Source of the DNA: Candidatus Heimdallarchaeota archaeon B3_Heim
GTDB taxonomy: Archaea > Asgardarchaeota > Heimdallarchaeia > Hodarchaeales > Hodarchaeaceae
Assembly: GCA_003144275.1 (NCBI GenBank)
Contig: NJBF01000022.1
Span: forward strand, 1-64,000
Direction: 5' to 3'
DNA: 64,000 nucleotides
The notes under the pieces were generated by a model. The model ran no database searches, had not been told where the DNA came from, and saw nothing but the letters and a program-made list of their open reading frames with translations. The translations under genes and the position numbers were made by a program. The number at the start of each line of letters is the position of its first letter. The stretch's first letter is position 1. This document shows, piece by piece, positions 42,032-51,131 of this stretch.

Positions 42032-43627
42032 ATGAATGTAGAAAATTCTTCTGACTCAAAAATGGATTGGTTAAAGAGAAAGATAAATTACGGTGCTACC
42101 TACAAAGGTATGATTACTTTTACGGTTGTCTGGCTTTTTGTAATAATACTATTTTTATCTACATTTTCTGAACCAATCGAGCTTATACTCGGTCAACCTT
42201 TATTGCCAATCTCATTATCTGCTGAGGCAGTTGACAGAGCAGGCCGCATTATAATACTTTACCATAGCATAGCGGTACCAGTTGTTGCAGTATGCACATA
42301 TTTTGTATTAATGTTAATGGATGTCCGTGAAAAGTTCAAATCAAGAGTGAAATGGCCCCTGTTCCTTGGAAGTATCTTAACTTCAGCCAGCGGTATATTG
42401 TTTGCCTATATCTTTCCTGATCAATGGATTTTACATGGTCTATACTTAGTTGGGCTATCATTATGTTTCTATGCAGGAATCATGCTTCTGCTTGGGGTTT
42501 TTCCAACCAAATCCTTTCCGAAACGAGATGCGGACAACAGTCGAAATGTTGTTTTAGGTCAATCCGCAGTGACACTCCTAACTTTCTGTATTTTACTGAG
42601 TGTTATTCTTGGAGGGGCGATAGGATCCTTTTTCGGAAATGGTTTACTTCCCTTACTTGCAGAGTACTTCCTTCGACCTTATGACCATGATAAATACCCA
42701 GAACTCTTCGTAGATGCTATTAAAGCACATTTACACATTATGTTAGCACTTATTGACGTAATTATTTTACTAGTTGTCTATCGATATACTGTACCAGACC
42801 AAAAAGGAAAATGGTATCGAATCTCGATGATTCTTGCTATGCCAGGTATGTTAATTATGTCAATAGGATCTTGGGCTGTTACGTTTAATTCAGTGGTTGT
42901 CTATCCTTTTGATATGCATTACTTGATTTATGTTGGTGCTGCCATTCTTGTGACCGTTGGCCTAATTTTGGCATTAACGGGCTGGAATAAAATGAGTAAA
43001 AAAGCTCTTGGTGATAACTATGAATCTGCGTCATGGTTTGCTCGGTCTAAGGCTGTTTTCAGTGATCCTGTGAAATTTACGCTTTACTTTCAGCTAATAT
43101 GGGTAAATTTCGTAATGACTTTTGGCGGAATATTCCTAGCCCTCAGTCTCCGTGGACCGACTGACCCAGAAGGAGAATCTCCATTCACAAAAGTGCTTGA
43201 TATAGTAGCTTTTCGAGATGGACCCTTAGCAGTTGAAACTACAGTTGCAAGGGGTCATTGGCACATCTTAGCCACATTATCTGCAATCATGTTGGTACTT
43301 CTACTGACTGATGTTCTAAATATACAGGGCACTACCCGAAAGGTGATGGGTTGGCTGTCATTTGCAGGTAATATTGTCGCATTTGGTCTTGGAATGATAT
43401 ATTTGTATTATCCTCACTTTGATCAAGACTGGGCGGTGAATTTGAATAAGTATGTAGATGTTAGAGAGTTTTGGGCGGACCAAAAATTATTCGGGTTTGG
43501 AAATTGGCTTCCCCTTGTGATGGATTTTGGAATAATGCTTCTTATTATCGTAATAACAATTTTCTGCTTCCACCAGTTAATTCAGATAATAAAAGGTAGA
43601 CATGATGTCAAACAATGGCCAGAGTGA
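42032..43627 (+). CDS. Polytopic membrane protein with paired histidines; candidate heme-binding redox protein
   Basis: Family not recognised with confidence. The 531 residues have about 12-14 transmembrane helices. Two segments carry paired histidines: AHLHIMLALIDV (His 233, 235) and GHWHILATLSAI (His 409, 411). These recall the HFH/HxH helix of heme-copper oxidase subunit I (AHFHYVL), and the two copies suggest an internal duplication. Further His lie in helices or at their ends (78 in YHSIAVP, 135, 296, 462, 514). It is flanked by heme O synthase 42 bases downstream, which normally supplies heme for heme-copper oxidases. It lacks the standard oxidase WWG and Tyr motifs, so it is either a very divergent member or a separate heme protein. 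Confidence 0.6.
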   Translation: MNVENSSDSKMDWLKRKINYGATYKGMITFTVVWLFVIILFLSTFSEPIELILGQPLLPISLSAEAVDRAGRIIILYHSIAVPVVAVCTYFVLMLMDVREKFKSRVKWPLFLGSILTSASGILFAYIFPDQWILHGLYLVGLSLCFYAGIMLLLGVFPTKSFPKRDADNSRNVVLGQSAVTLLTFCILLSVILGGAIGSFFGNGLLPLLAEYFLRPYDHDKYPELFVDAIKAHLHIMLALIDVIILLVVYRYTVPDQKGKWYRISMILAMPGMLIMSIGSWAVTFNSVVVYPFDMHYLIYVGAAILVTVGLILALTGWNKMSKKALGDNYESASWFARSKAVFSDPVKFTLYFQLIWVNFVMTFGGIFLALSLRGPTDPEGESPFTKVLDIVAFRDGPLAVETTVARGHWHILATLSAIMLVLLLTDVLNIQGTTRKVMGWLSFAGNIVAFGLGMIYLYYPHFDQDWAVNLNKYVDVREFWADQKLFGFGNWLPLVMDFGIMLLIIVITIFCFHQLIQIIKGRHDVKQWPE

Positions 43628-43669
43628 ATAACTAAAAAAAAGATACTAAAAATGGAACGATAGATACCA

Positions 43670-44611
43670 ATGACAAACATTGACTCCCCAGATCAACTAC
43701 AGGCATATGAACAAGCATCGATTGCCACTACCACGACCACACCATATTTCCTTTATGGAGAACTGATTAAAAGTAAGCAAACATTCTTGTTAGTTTATAC
43801 AACCTTTTTTGCTTACTTAATTAGTGCGTGGTCGACTGGTTTTGACTTGAATGTATTCCTGTGGTTGAATGTGGGGGTCTTTTTTGCAATCTCGGGAAGT
43901 ACATTATTGAATATGTATATTGATCGAGATATTGATGCACTAATGGAAAGAACAAGAGATCGTCCACTACCTATGGGAAAGATTTCACCCGGGACGGTTC
44001 TTCGCCACGGTCTACTTTTCACATTTACTGGTCTTCTAGCAATAGCAATATTTGTGGACTACTTGACATTGACTGTCGTCTTTCTTGGTGCCTTTTTTGA
44101 TGTAGTTGTTTATTCACTCTTATTAAAACGTAGAACTCGATATTCCATCATTTTTGGAGGAATTGCGGGTGGTTTACCAGCACTAGCTGGATCTACTGCA
44201 GCATCAGCATCGATAACTTCAGCTGGTCTTTTAATGGGTTTGTTTGTTCTTTGTTGGATTCCTTTGCATATTTTAACTCTTGCATTGCTTCCAAAGAACT
44301 TAGAAGGTTATCAAAAAGCACAAATTCCCATGTGGCCCGTAATTCGAAGTAAAACTCAAACAATACAAGTTATTACATTGTCAGCTATTCTGAGCACTGT
44401 ACTGATTGCACTAACAGGAATTGTATTGAATATTCGGCTATTACCTCTATTACCATTATTTGCATTCTGCATCTATATGATATGGCTCTCGGTTTTAAAC
44501 CTCAGAAAACCAACACAAGTTCGTACATTTAGGATCTTTAAGCTTGCATCAATGCTGATGGCATTCGCATTTTTCTGGCTCTTATTAGGAGTAATTGTAT
44601 CTCCGTACTAG
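43670..44611 (+). CDS. ctaB: Protoheme IX farnesyltransferase (heme O synthase)
   Basis: A UbiA-superfamily prenyltransferase that adds a farnesyl (or geranylgeranyl) tail to protoheme, making heme O. The signature NMYIDRDIDALMERTRDRPLP (first acidic motif, residues about 82-102) is diagnostic. The second region YSLLLKRRTRYSIIFGGIAGG and about nine transmembrane helices agree. At 313 residues it is family length. The N-terminal 20 residues are a polar tail rich in Thr. It ends the operon with the histidine-rich membrane protein, implying that protein needs a farnesylated heme. A T-rich stretch follows. Confidence 0.92.
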   Translation: MTNIDSPDQLQAYEQASIATTTTTPYFLYGELIKSKQTFLLVYTTFFAYLISAWSTGFDLNVFLWLNVGVFFAISGSTLLNMYIDRDIDALMERTRDRPLPMGKISPGTVLRHGLLFTFTGLLAIAIFVDYLTLTVVFLGAFFDVVVYSLLLKRRTRYSIIFGGIAGGLPALAGSTAASASITSAGLLMGLFVLCWIPLHILTLALLPKNLEGYQKAQIPMWPVIRSKTQTIQVITLSAILSTVLIALTGIVLNIRLLPLLPLFAFCIYMIWLSVLNLRKPTQVRTFRIFKLASMLMAFAFFWLLLGVIVSPY

Positions 44612-44640
44612 AAATGGTCGTGTAGTTACGAGGAATTATC

Positions 44641-44668
44641 CTTCTAATTCTTCTCCTCTTTTTTATCT
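44641..44668 (+). terminator. Pyrimidine/T-rich terminator after heme operon
   Basis: A run of T and C containing six consecutive T follows the heme O synthase stop by about 30 bases. Archaeal termination commonly uses such tracts without a hairpin. Confidence 0.4.
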
Positions 44669-44739
44669 TACCGCTCTTTCGCGAGTGTTAGTAGTCTCGG
44701 GTAAAAATCTCACCTCAATTTGATTAGGAAGATTTCTAA

Positions 44740-45558
44740 ATGAATATAAGCAGCAAAGTTCGATTAAATAACGGGAGAAAAATGCCTGTTCTTGGACTGG
44801 GAGTCTATCAGATAAGACCCAATCAAGCTAAGCAGGTTTTTCAATGGGCTATAGATATGGGATACCGATTATTTGATACCGCCAGCCTTTACGGAAATGA
44901 AAAAGAGGTTGGACAGGCAATTTTAAAAAGTACTGTAACTCGGAGTGAATTTTTTATAACATCTAAACTCTGGAATACTGATCAAGGTTACAACAACGCA
45001 CTTTCGGCTTTTGAAAATAGTATGGATCAATTTGGTTTGGATTATATAGATTTATATTTAATTCATTGGCCTGTTACTAATTTAAGGTTAGAATCTTGGA
45101 CTGCACTTGAATCGTTGGTTGAAACTGAAAGGGTGAAAGCCGTTGGAGTCAGTAACTATATGATCAACCATTTAGAAGAACTTTTACAAAAGTGTTCAGT
45201 TATTCCAGTAATAAATCAGGTTGAATTTCATCCTTGGCTGTATAAAAAAGCTCTTCTGAAGTATTGTGAAGAGAATCGAATTCAATTGCAAGCGTATAGC
45301 CCATTAACAAAAGGCCAGAAACTCGGAGATAAAAAATTAAAGAAAATTGGAGATAAGTATGGAAAATCTCCTTCACAGATCCTCATTCGTTGGTGCTTAC
45401 AACACAATGTTCCAACTATCCCAAAAAGTGCTAATAAACAACATTTAGAACAAAATATCAATGTTTTTGATTTTCACCTTACTCAGAAGGATATGATGAA
45501 ACTAGATTTAATGAATCAAGATTATTCAGTAACCTGGGATCCAAGAGATTATCCTTAA
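44740..45558 (+). CDS. Aldo/keto reductase
   Basis: An NADPH-dependent oxidoreductase with TIM-barrel fold. The catalytic tetrad is visible: Asp in LFDTASLYGNEKEVG, Tyr in the same segment, Lys in FITSKLWN, His in LIHWPV. Coenzyme-binding residues appear in KSANKQHLEQN. The 272 residues are typical. Substrate aldehydes or ketones are broad in this family. It stands alone between the heme operon and the convergent phosphodiesterase. Confidence 0.92.
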   Translation: MNISSKVRLNNGRKMPVLGLGVYQIRPNQAKQVFQWAIDMGYRLFDTASLYGNEKEVGQAILKSTVTRSEFFITSKLWNTDQGYNNALSAFENSMDQFGLDYIDLYLIHWPVTNLRLESWTALESLVETERVKAVGVSNYMINHLEELLQKCSVIPVINQVEFHPWLYKKALLKYCEENRIQLQAYSPLTKGQKLGDKKLKKIGDKYGKSPSQILIRWCLQHNVPTIPKSANKQHLEQNINVFDFHLTQKDMMKLDLMNQDYSVTWDPRDYP

Positions 45559-45581
45559 TTTCGTTACAAAAATGGTTTACT

Positions 45582-46082
45582 TTAAACATCGACGAATTTA
45601 TATTCATAATTAGATTTGTCAATATTTAAAATCATCACGGTGTTTTTGGGGGCAAATCTTTTATCAGTTGGTGAACCAGGATTTAACATTAAAATTTCAT
45701 TTCTGATTTCAGCTGTTGGATGATGTGTGTGTCCTGATACTATAATATGGGGGTTATCATTTTGAAAAAGATCTTGTACCCTTGAAATGTAACCTGATGG
45801 ACTCCCATTACCGTGAGTCAGACCTATCTCAAGCTCTTCCACCTTGAACGTTAGTTTTGGAAGGAATTTTTGTTTCACTTCCCAGCTGCACATATTCCCA
45901 TACACAGCTTTAAGAGGAGCTATCGCTTCCAAAGTATCTGCAACATCAAGTTTTTCAAAATCGCCTGCGTGTAGGATCATATCGACGTCTTTAAACGCTG
46001 CTAGTACTGATTGTGGTAATTTTCCACTCCGTGATGGAATATGGGTATCTGAAATCAAACCTAAAACTTTCAAAAGCGTCAA
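45582..46082 (-). CDS. YfcE/MJ0936-family metallophosphoesterase
   Basis: A calcineurin-like phosphodiesterase of 166 residues. All metal motifs are in order: GLISDTHI (Asp, His), HAGDFE, VYGNMC, LTHGNG, VSGHTHHP. The small family members hydrolyse phosphodiesters of unknown cellular identity. It is convergent with the aldo/keto reductase and lies 50 bases downstream of the EutA gene on the same strand. Confidence 0.9.
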   Translation of the reverse strand: MTLLKVLGLISDTHIPSRSGKLPQSVLAAFKDVDMILHAGDFEKLDVADTLEAIAPLKAVYGNMCSWEVKQKFLPKLTFKVEELEIGLTHGNGSPSGYISRVQDLFQNDNPHIIVSGHTHHPTAEIRNEILMLNPGSPTDKRFAPKNTVMILNIDKSNYEYKFVDV

Positions 46083-46132
46083 TTCACCTTACTTATAGTT
46101 GATTGGGTCGTTAAAATAAAATTTTACATTGG

Positions 46133-47614
46133 TTAACCAAAGATCAGTGACTTAATAACAACTGGAAAAACCCGATCTTCAAAAAGTGGCTTCCCACAAT
46201 CAATGAAATCTCCTTCCTTTACCGAAATTTCGTCCAGAGAAAGAATTTCATTCGTAATACCTGTTTCTCGTTTCAATACATTTCCAACAGAGTTTCCGAT
46301 ATCCGTTTGAAATACTAGAAAGATAGGTTTGTCTTCCTGAACAGACTTGGGTAATCCTTTTACAATTCCAAGTGAAAAAATTGTCAATTTATCATAAACA
46401 GATCGAACAGGGTCAATGAACGCAAGAACAAAATTGCTTTCCCCTTCTATAATATCCATTCTCTTCAGTGAGTTTTGAATCTGGTGTGCGACATAATCGA
46501 TTGATAATTGATTTCGATCGATTTGGGGAATTACTACAGGTAAATTGCGGATTGGAAGATCAATTTTACTCCGGTCTTTTGAAATGAATGTTGTAGAACC
46601 ACTTACATTTAATGTATGCCCGCTTGCGCCAATAACAGTTGCTCGTATCTTTTCTGGAGTTTCAATCCGCTCAAAAGCATGTTTTGCTAAGAGAGATCGA
46701 ATTTGTGTTCCTAATATTTTACCAAGATCATTAAATTCTTGGTCAGTTTTACTATAGATATATTCAGCAACTCCACCTGAGAAACTGACTGCAGGGTTGT
46801 TATTATAACTTTCAAGAGGAAGATTTTCAGTCATCATAAGTTCTTGGGTAAGATTAGAAAGTTCTTTTCCTTTTAAGACCTCTAAAAGTGAGTGAGCCAA
46901 CTTTTCACTCACAAGTGCTTTTTCTTCCAGAGTTAATTTATCACCTAACCTCTGAGAAAGATTGCATGCCTCCAAAACCGAACTACCTGCAGGTTCCAGT
47001 CGAATAATCTCATCAGCATCATTAAATGCAAGTAATCTACCACCAACATTGATACAAGCTGTCGCAGTAATAATTCCATTTTCAATAACAGCAATATTAG
47101 AGGTTCCCCCACCAACATCTGTATGAATAATCTTTTTGCCATGGCTTTCAGAAAAAGTCACTGCACCTGAGCCGTATGCAGATATCATTGATTCAAAATT
47201 CGGTCCAGCCGTGCTTGCAACAAAATTGCCTAATTCGGCTTCTTTTGCTAAGAACTGAACAATTTTTTCGGCATTTTTACGTTTTGCTGCCTCTCCAGTA
47301 ATAATGACTGCACCAGATTCAATAGTTGCGGGATTAATATTCGCTTTCTGGTATTCTCTTAAAAGGGCGGGAAGTAATTGGTCAATGTCTATTTCATTAG
47401 AGGAAAGTAGGGGTGTGAAAATTATATCACCACGATATTTGATTATACGCTCTGAAACATAAAATTTCTCGGTATTAGATGATGGATCCTTTTTAAGTAC
47501 TAATTCCGAAAAAACTAAATGAGAAGTACTAGTTCCAACATCTACCCCAACAGAATTCATTCGTTTCTCTGCAACTCTAATTGTCATTAATAATTTGGCT
47601 TCCTGTATTTCCAT
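46133..47614 (-). CDS. eutA: EutA, ethanolamine ammonia-lyase reactivating factor
   Basis: An actin/hsp70-fold protein that reactivates adenosylcobalamin-dependent ethanolamine ammonia-lyase by exchanging damaged cobalamin. Phosphate loops are SVGVDVGTSTSHLVF and IIHTDVGGGTSNIAV. VSFSGGVAEYIY, IGASGHTLNVSG and the C-terminal block LFQ-like VFQTDIGNSVG are typical EutA segments. At 493 residues it is family length. No eutB, eutC or microcompartment genes lie in the window, so the lyase must be elsewhere or the protein serves another B12 enzyme. Start codon choice among three Met residues in the first 20 is uncertain. Confidence 0.85.
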   Translation of the reverse strand: MEIQEAKLLMTIRVAEKRMNSVGVDVGTSTSHLVFSELVLKKDPSSNTEKFYVSERIIKYRGDIIFTPLLSSNEIDIDQLLPALLREYQKANINPATIESGAVIITGEAAKRKNAEKIVQFLAKEAELGNFVASTAGPNFESMISAYGSGAVTFSESHGKKIIHTDVGGGTSNIAVIENGIITATACINVGGRLLAFNDADEIIRLEPAGSSVLEACNLSQRLGDKLTLEEKALVSEKLAHSLLEVLKGKELSNLTQELMMTENLPLESYNNNPAVSFSGGVAEYIYSKTDQEFNDLGKILGTQIRSLLAKHAFERIETPEKIRATVIGASGHTLNVSGSTTFISKDRSKIDLPIRNLPVVIPQIDRNQLSIDYVAHQIQNSLKRMDIIEGESNFVLAFIDPVRSVYDKLTIFSLGIVKGLPKSVQEDKPIFLVFQTDIGNSVGNVLKRETGITNEILSLDEISVKEGDFIDCGKPLFEDRVFPVVIKSLIFG

Positions 47615-47734
47615 TGCTACAATTTAGGGGAATCGACTCATGTTTCGATGAATATGGGTAGTTACAAAAAGGTACTGGTATTGACATCTAGAGTTAAACG
47701 TCGTACAATCCCCACAGCAGAAAAATAGAATTGA

Positions 47735-49795
47735 TCATTTTTTGTAGACTGCTGGCCCAAACCTTTGATTCTTCATTTTAATACGCGGGCTTGTGAAGCT
47801 ACAGGTTGGATACTGTGAACAACCATAAAATTTCTCCCCCGTACGCGAATTGGTTCTTTCTCGGAGATTACCAACAGTACAAACTGGACATGAATAAGAA
47901 GAATCATTGGATTTAAATTTTCGTCTATTTTGAGAGGATTTATGTATAAACTTCGTACTACTACTCGTTCCTAGACCTGAAAATGCTTCTTTCAATAGAA
48001 CCTGTAGTTCTTGGAGCTGTGAAACTAATTGTTTGTGAAGTGAAATATATTCGAAGCGGATGGTTTCTAACATTGATTCATACGAACATTTTTCAGTAGC
48101 TACCTCATCCATACGGATTTCTACTTGCCGAGTGAACTTAGGGGTTACCAAATCAGGCCAAATTGAATCAAATATTTTGATAAGGTTTTTTCCAGTGAGT
48201 GTACTCTCATATGACGTTCCTTGACGTTTAATATATTTTCTCATTTCCAACTTTTTGATGATTTCAGGACGGGAGGATTTAGTACCAATTTTAAGTTTTT
48301 CCAGCCGTTTTATGAGTGCTGCATCTCCCCAACGTGCAGGTGGTTTAGTTTTGAATTTTTCTGACCGAATATTTCTGACTTGGACAATTTGACCCTTTTC
48401 AAAGGAAAAAGATGGAGTTTCGCGAGGTCTTCTCCAAATCATTGCCTCAGTCCATCCAAATGACTCTGTGTTTTGATACTTTTGACTAAATGGTTCTTCT
48501 TTTATGGATAATGTAACAGTTCCACGCTGCTGAAGAAGATCGTGCATAAACATACCGATATACCAACGAGCAATAAATGTCCAACTCTTCAAATGAGAGG
48601 GGGTAATCTTAGTTCCGATTTGAGGAATCGCACCCGTGGGGTGAATCGGATCATGATCTTCTGTACCTTGCTTACGACCATTTGTCCTAACTTGGATCAT
48701 ACTTTCAATTTGTTGGAAAAAAGTTTTGTAAGGATCATGCTTTTGGAGTTTAACCAGGATATCTTTATGTGGAAAGTTGTCCTTGAATTTTCTATTTTCT
48801 GTACGGGGGTAGGAAATGTATCCCTGTTGGTAAAGAATTGCCAGAATAGATAGTGCTTCTTCAGCTTTTACCTTTAAGTTCTGTGATATGAGCGCAATAG
48901 CATCAGTCGTATTCATTGGACGAGGAGGAGGGATACGAATTTGTCTTCGTTGAAATGAAGTAATTTTTGCTAATGTTGACTTCTGTAACTTATCAAGAAT
49001 CTCCTGTACTTTCGTCTCCTTCGTGAATGGAGAGCGGTCGTGTTGTACAGAGGCAAGAACATTCTTTCTACCATCATCCAATAGGTCCGCAAGAACATTG
49101 TACTTTTGTTGAGCAAGAAAGGCCGTTCGCTCATTGTCTCGATCAACGATCAACTTGAGTGTAGGTAATTGGACACGACCCACAGATAAAACCAGTCCTC
49201 TTTCTTTTCTAACTTTACGTGCGGTCATAGTAACCTCACGAGTGCCAGCAAATCCTACCCATGCATCAATTGTGCGACGTCCTTGAACTGCTAAGGCTGG
49301 ATTGACCGACCAAGAAGTTAGCTGATTAAATGCTCTCAGAATTTCTACTGACGTTAAAGAAGAGTTCCAAATACGACGTGTCTTCGATTTTAACTTAGGA
49401 TTTGATCGTATTGCTATATTATAGGCTTCAAAAGCAATATTATCTCCCTCGGAATCCGGATCTGTGGCTAACCACAATTCATCAGTTTTACTGGCCAACT
49501 CTCTTATTATTTTTCGAAATTCATAGTTTTCTTTAACAACAAGGGCTTTAGGATCCTGTACGAGTGCAATTGGGGGACATTCTCCCCATCCAAATCCCTT
49601 TTTAGTATCAATATTTGTTATATGCCCCGATAGAGGTAGAAATGTTAATGTGTCTCCTTTCCATTCTCCTGTACGGATATAAACCCGTTTTCCAACTTTT
49701 TTAGTCATCACAGCTGTAAACAACGTTTCACAAAAAGTTCGTACTTGAGAAGCTTTTTCTCCAATCACGAGAACCTGTTTTCCTTGTTTCGACAT
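47735..49795 (-). CDS. topA: DNA topoisomerase I (type IA)
   Basis: Relaxes negatively supercoiled DNA through a 5'-phosphotyrosine link. The N-terminal Toprim domain has VIGEKASQVRTF and the acidic triad DPDSEGD (112-118). The nucleophile is Tyr 329 in GYISYPRTENRKF. One C-terminal zinc ribbon uses Cys 636, 639, 659 and 665. The single ribbon and 686-residue length match archaeal rather than bacterial forms. It lies apart from its neighbours and is the only transcript in this direction here. A basic tail (RIKMKNQRFGPAVYKK) follows the ribbon. Confidence 0.95.
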   Translation of the reverse strand: MSKQGKQVLVIGEKASQVRTFCETLFTAVMTKKVGKRVYIRTGEWKGDTLTFLPLSGHITNIDTKKGFGWGECPPIALVQDPKALVVKENYEFRKIIRELASKTDELWLATDPDSEGDNIAFEAYNIAIRSNPKLKSKTRRIWNSSLTSVEILRAFNQLTSWSVNPALAVQGRRTIDAWVGFAGTREVTMTARKVRKERGLVLSVGRVQLPTLKLIVDRDNERTAFLAQQKYNVLADLLDDGRKNVLASVQHDRSPFTKETKVQEILDKLQKSTLAKITSFQRRQIRIPPPRPMNTTDAIALISQNLKVKAEEALSILAILYQQGYISYPRTENRKFKDNFPHKDILVKLQKHDPYKTFFQQIESMIQVRTNGRKQGTEDHDPIHPTGAIPQIGTKITPSHLKSWTFIARWYIGMFMHDLLQQRGTVTLSIKEEPFSQKYQNTESFGWTEAMIWRRPRETPSFSFEKGQIVQVRNIRSEKFKTKPPARWGDAALIKRLEKLKIGTKSSRPEIIKKLEMRKYIKRQGTSYESTLTGKNLIKIFDSIWPDLVTPKFTRQVEIRMDEVATEKCSYESMLETIRFEYISLHKQLVSQLQELQVLLKEAFSGLGTSSSTKFIHKSSQNRRKFKSNDSSYSCPVCTVGNLRERTNSRTGEKFYGCSQYPTCSFTSPRIKMKNQRFGPAVYKK

Positions 49796-49985
49796 TCTTT
49801 CTATTCATTCCAGACATAGGGAGTAATTAACATCTCTATTACGACAAACATTATAGGATACTAAGATCAGTGAAGAAATTAGACCACCAAATGAATATTG
49901 ATTAGAGAGTAAACCTCTCCCTCTTCTTTAAAAAGATAGTGGCATGATTTGTTTGTTTCTATTTTTTGTTTACATTCCAAAAAAA

Positions 49986-49993
49986 TTTATATA
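49986..49993 (+). promoter_or_regulatory. TATA box for the GNAT-like gene
   Basis: TTTATATA preceded by an A run ends 33 bases before the ATG at 50026, placing transcription start about 8-10 bases before the codon, a very short leader. Confidence 0.55.
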
Positions 49994-50025
49994 GTCCAAA
50001 GATTGGAAACATATTTGTGATATAA

Positions 50026-50976
50026 ATGGAAGTAGAATATCGAAAATTTCAACCAAATGAGGGATTAGAGGAGATTCAAGCCGAGATTTATGTTAATGCT
50101 CAGAAACGCATTCCAGATCGTGATTATCCAGTACCGACAGTGGAAGAAGTCGTACAGCAAATCAAAACTCGAAACGAAACTGATGCACCTGATGTCAATG
50201 CTATCAGATATGCTCTTACAAAAGATAGTAAGCCATTAGCATATGTTCAATCACATATTACTAATCGTTATAATGCTACAGAAGTTAGTTTCCCCCATGC
50301 AATGGAAAATTGCCCTACAGAAGTCCAAGATAAACTTTTCCAAGATGTCGTTGATTACGTTGTCGATCGTGATAAGGACAAAGGTCCTGACCATCAGATT
50401 ATTGCGGGTGGAATTTATCGATCCAAGATGAAACAAGAAATCGCATTTCTTAAATCTCACAACTTCGTAGTCAATCGGAAATATCTCACCTACCGCTACA
50501 ATACTGGTTCACTTGAATTAGAAGGGGAAGAAAAGTTTACTGTTCGGAAAGGAGATTTGACTGATGAAACGGATTTGGCCGCTCTTATGGAAGTTGGTAG
50601 ATTGGATGAAACAGCATTAGAAGCTTTTCCAAAAGAAGAACAGCTAAAGAGATATTACGAGAACATTCAACGAAATCCTCTGAAAATTATCTTAGTTTTT
50701 GAGGGAGATTTAATTGTTGCAGCAGGAGCAATTCGCGCCGAGGAAAATCAAGATCCCAGTGTTCAATTAACTTTCTACAGACCAGGTAAGGAATCTGCAT
50801 GGAAATTGCTAATGACAAAAATTTCAAAGGAAGCATTTGATATTACTCAGAAACATTTATCAGCAACGTACGAGGCTGATTCAGGAACAGAATTCGAAAT
50901 GGTTCAAGAACTCGAAAAATCTGGTCATATCGATTTTGTTTCGAAGAGTTATCGATTTAACCTGCCAAAAAATTGA
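50026..50976 (+). CDS. Predicted tandem GNAT-like acetyltransferase
   Basis: A 316-residue protein whose sheet-and-helix pattern fits two divergent GNAT folds. The first opens with VEYRKFQPNEGLEEIQAEIY and ends with FLKSHNFVVNRKYLTYRYN. The second opens with FTVRKGDLTDETDLAALMEVG and ends with LEKSGHIDFVSKSYRF, the usual C-terminal strand. The acetyl-CoA pyrophosphate loop is not clearly conserved in either half, so catalytic activity is uncertain. A promoter with a TATA box and very short leader precedes it. A T-rich tract at 51015-51052 follows. Confidence 0.65.
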   Translation: MEVEYRKFQPNEGLEEIQAEIYVNAQKRIPDRDYPVPTVEEVVQQIKTRNETDAPDVNAIRYALTKDSKPLAYVQSHITNRYNATEVSFPHAMENCPTEVQDKLFQDVVDYVVDRDKDKGPDHQIIAGGIYRSKMKQEIAFLKSHNFVVNRKYLTYRYNTGSLELEGEEKFTVRKGDLTDETDLAALMEVGRLDETALEAFPKEEQLKRYYENIQRNPLKIILVFEGDLIVAAGAIRAEENQDPSVQLTFYRPGKESAWKLLMTKISKEAFDITQKHLSATYEADSGTEFEMVQELEKSGHIDFVSKSYRFNLPKN

Positions 50977-51014
50977 ATTTAACCAATCACTAAAGCTAGT
51001 AAGTCTATTCCAGC

Positions 51015-51052
51015 ATTTTTTGACTGGTTTTTTTCATTTTCTTTTTTTCTTG
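51015..51052 (+). terminator. T-rich terminator after GNAT-like gene
   Basis: Several runs of five to seven T lie about 40 bases after the stop codon. This is the common archaeal intrinsic termination signal. Confidence 0.5.
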
Positions 51053-51131
51053 TTACAATAAAACAAATGAACTTATGTTCTTCTTGTTTATCATCTAATT
51101 TCTATTCTACTTACTGTAAACTGTGATAGAT

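Noticed and set aside
42032..43627. Standard cytochrome oxidase subunit I or cNOR/qNOR
   Set aside because: The usual His and Trp motifs and the Tyr crosslink segment are missing; only HxH helices match.
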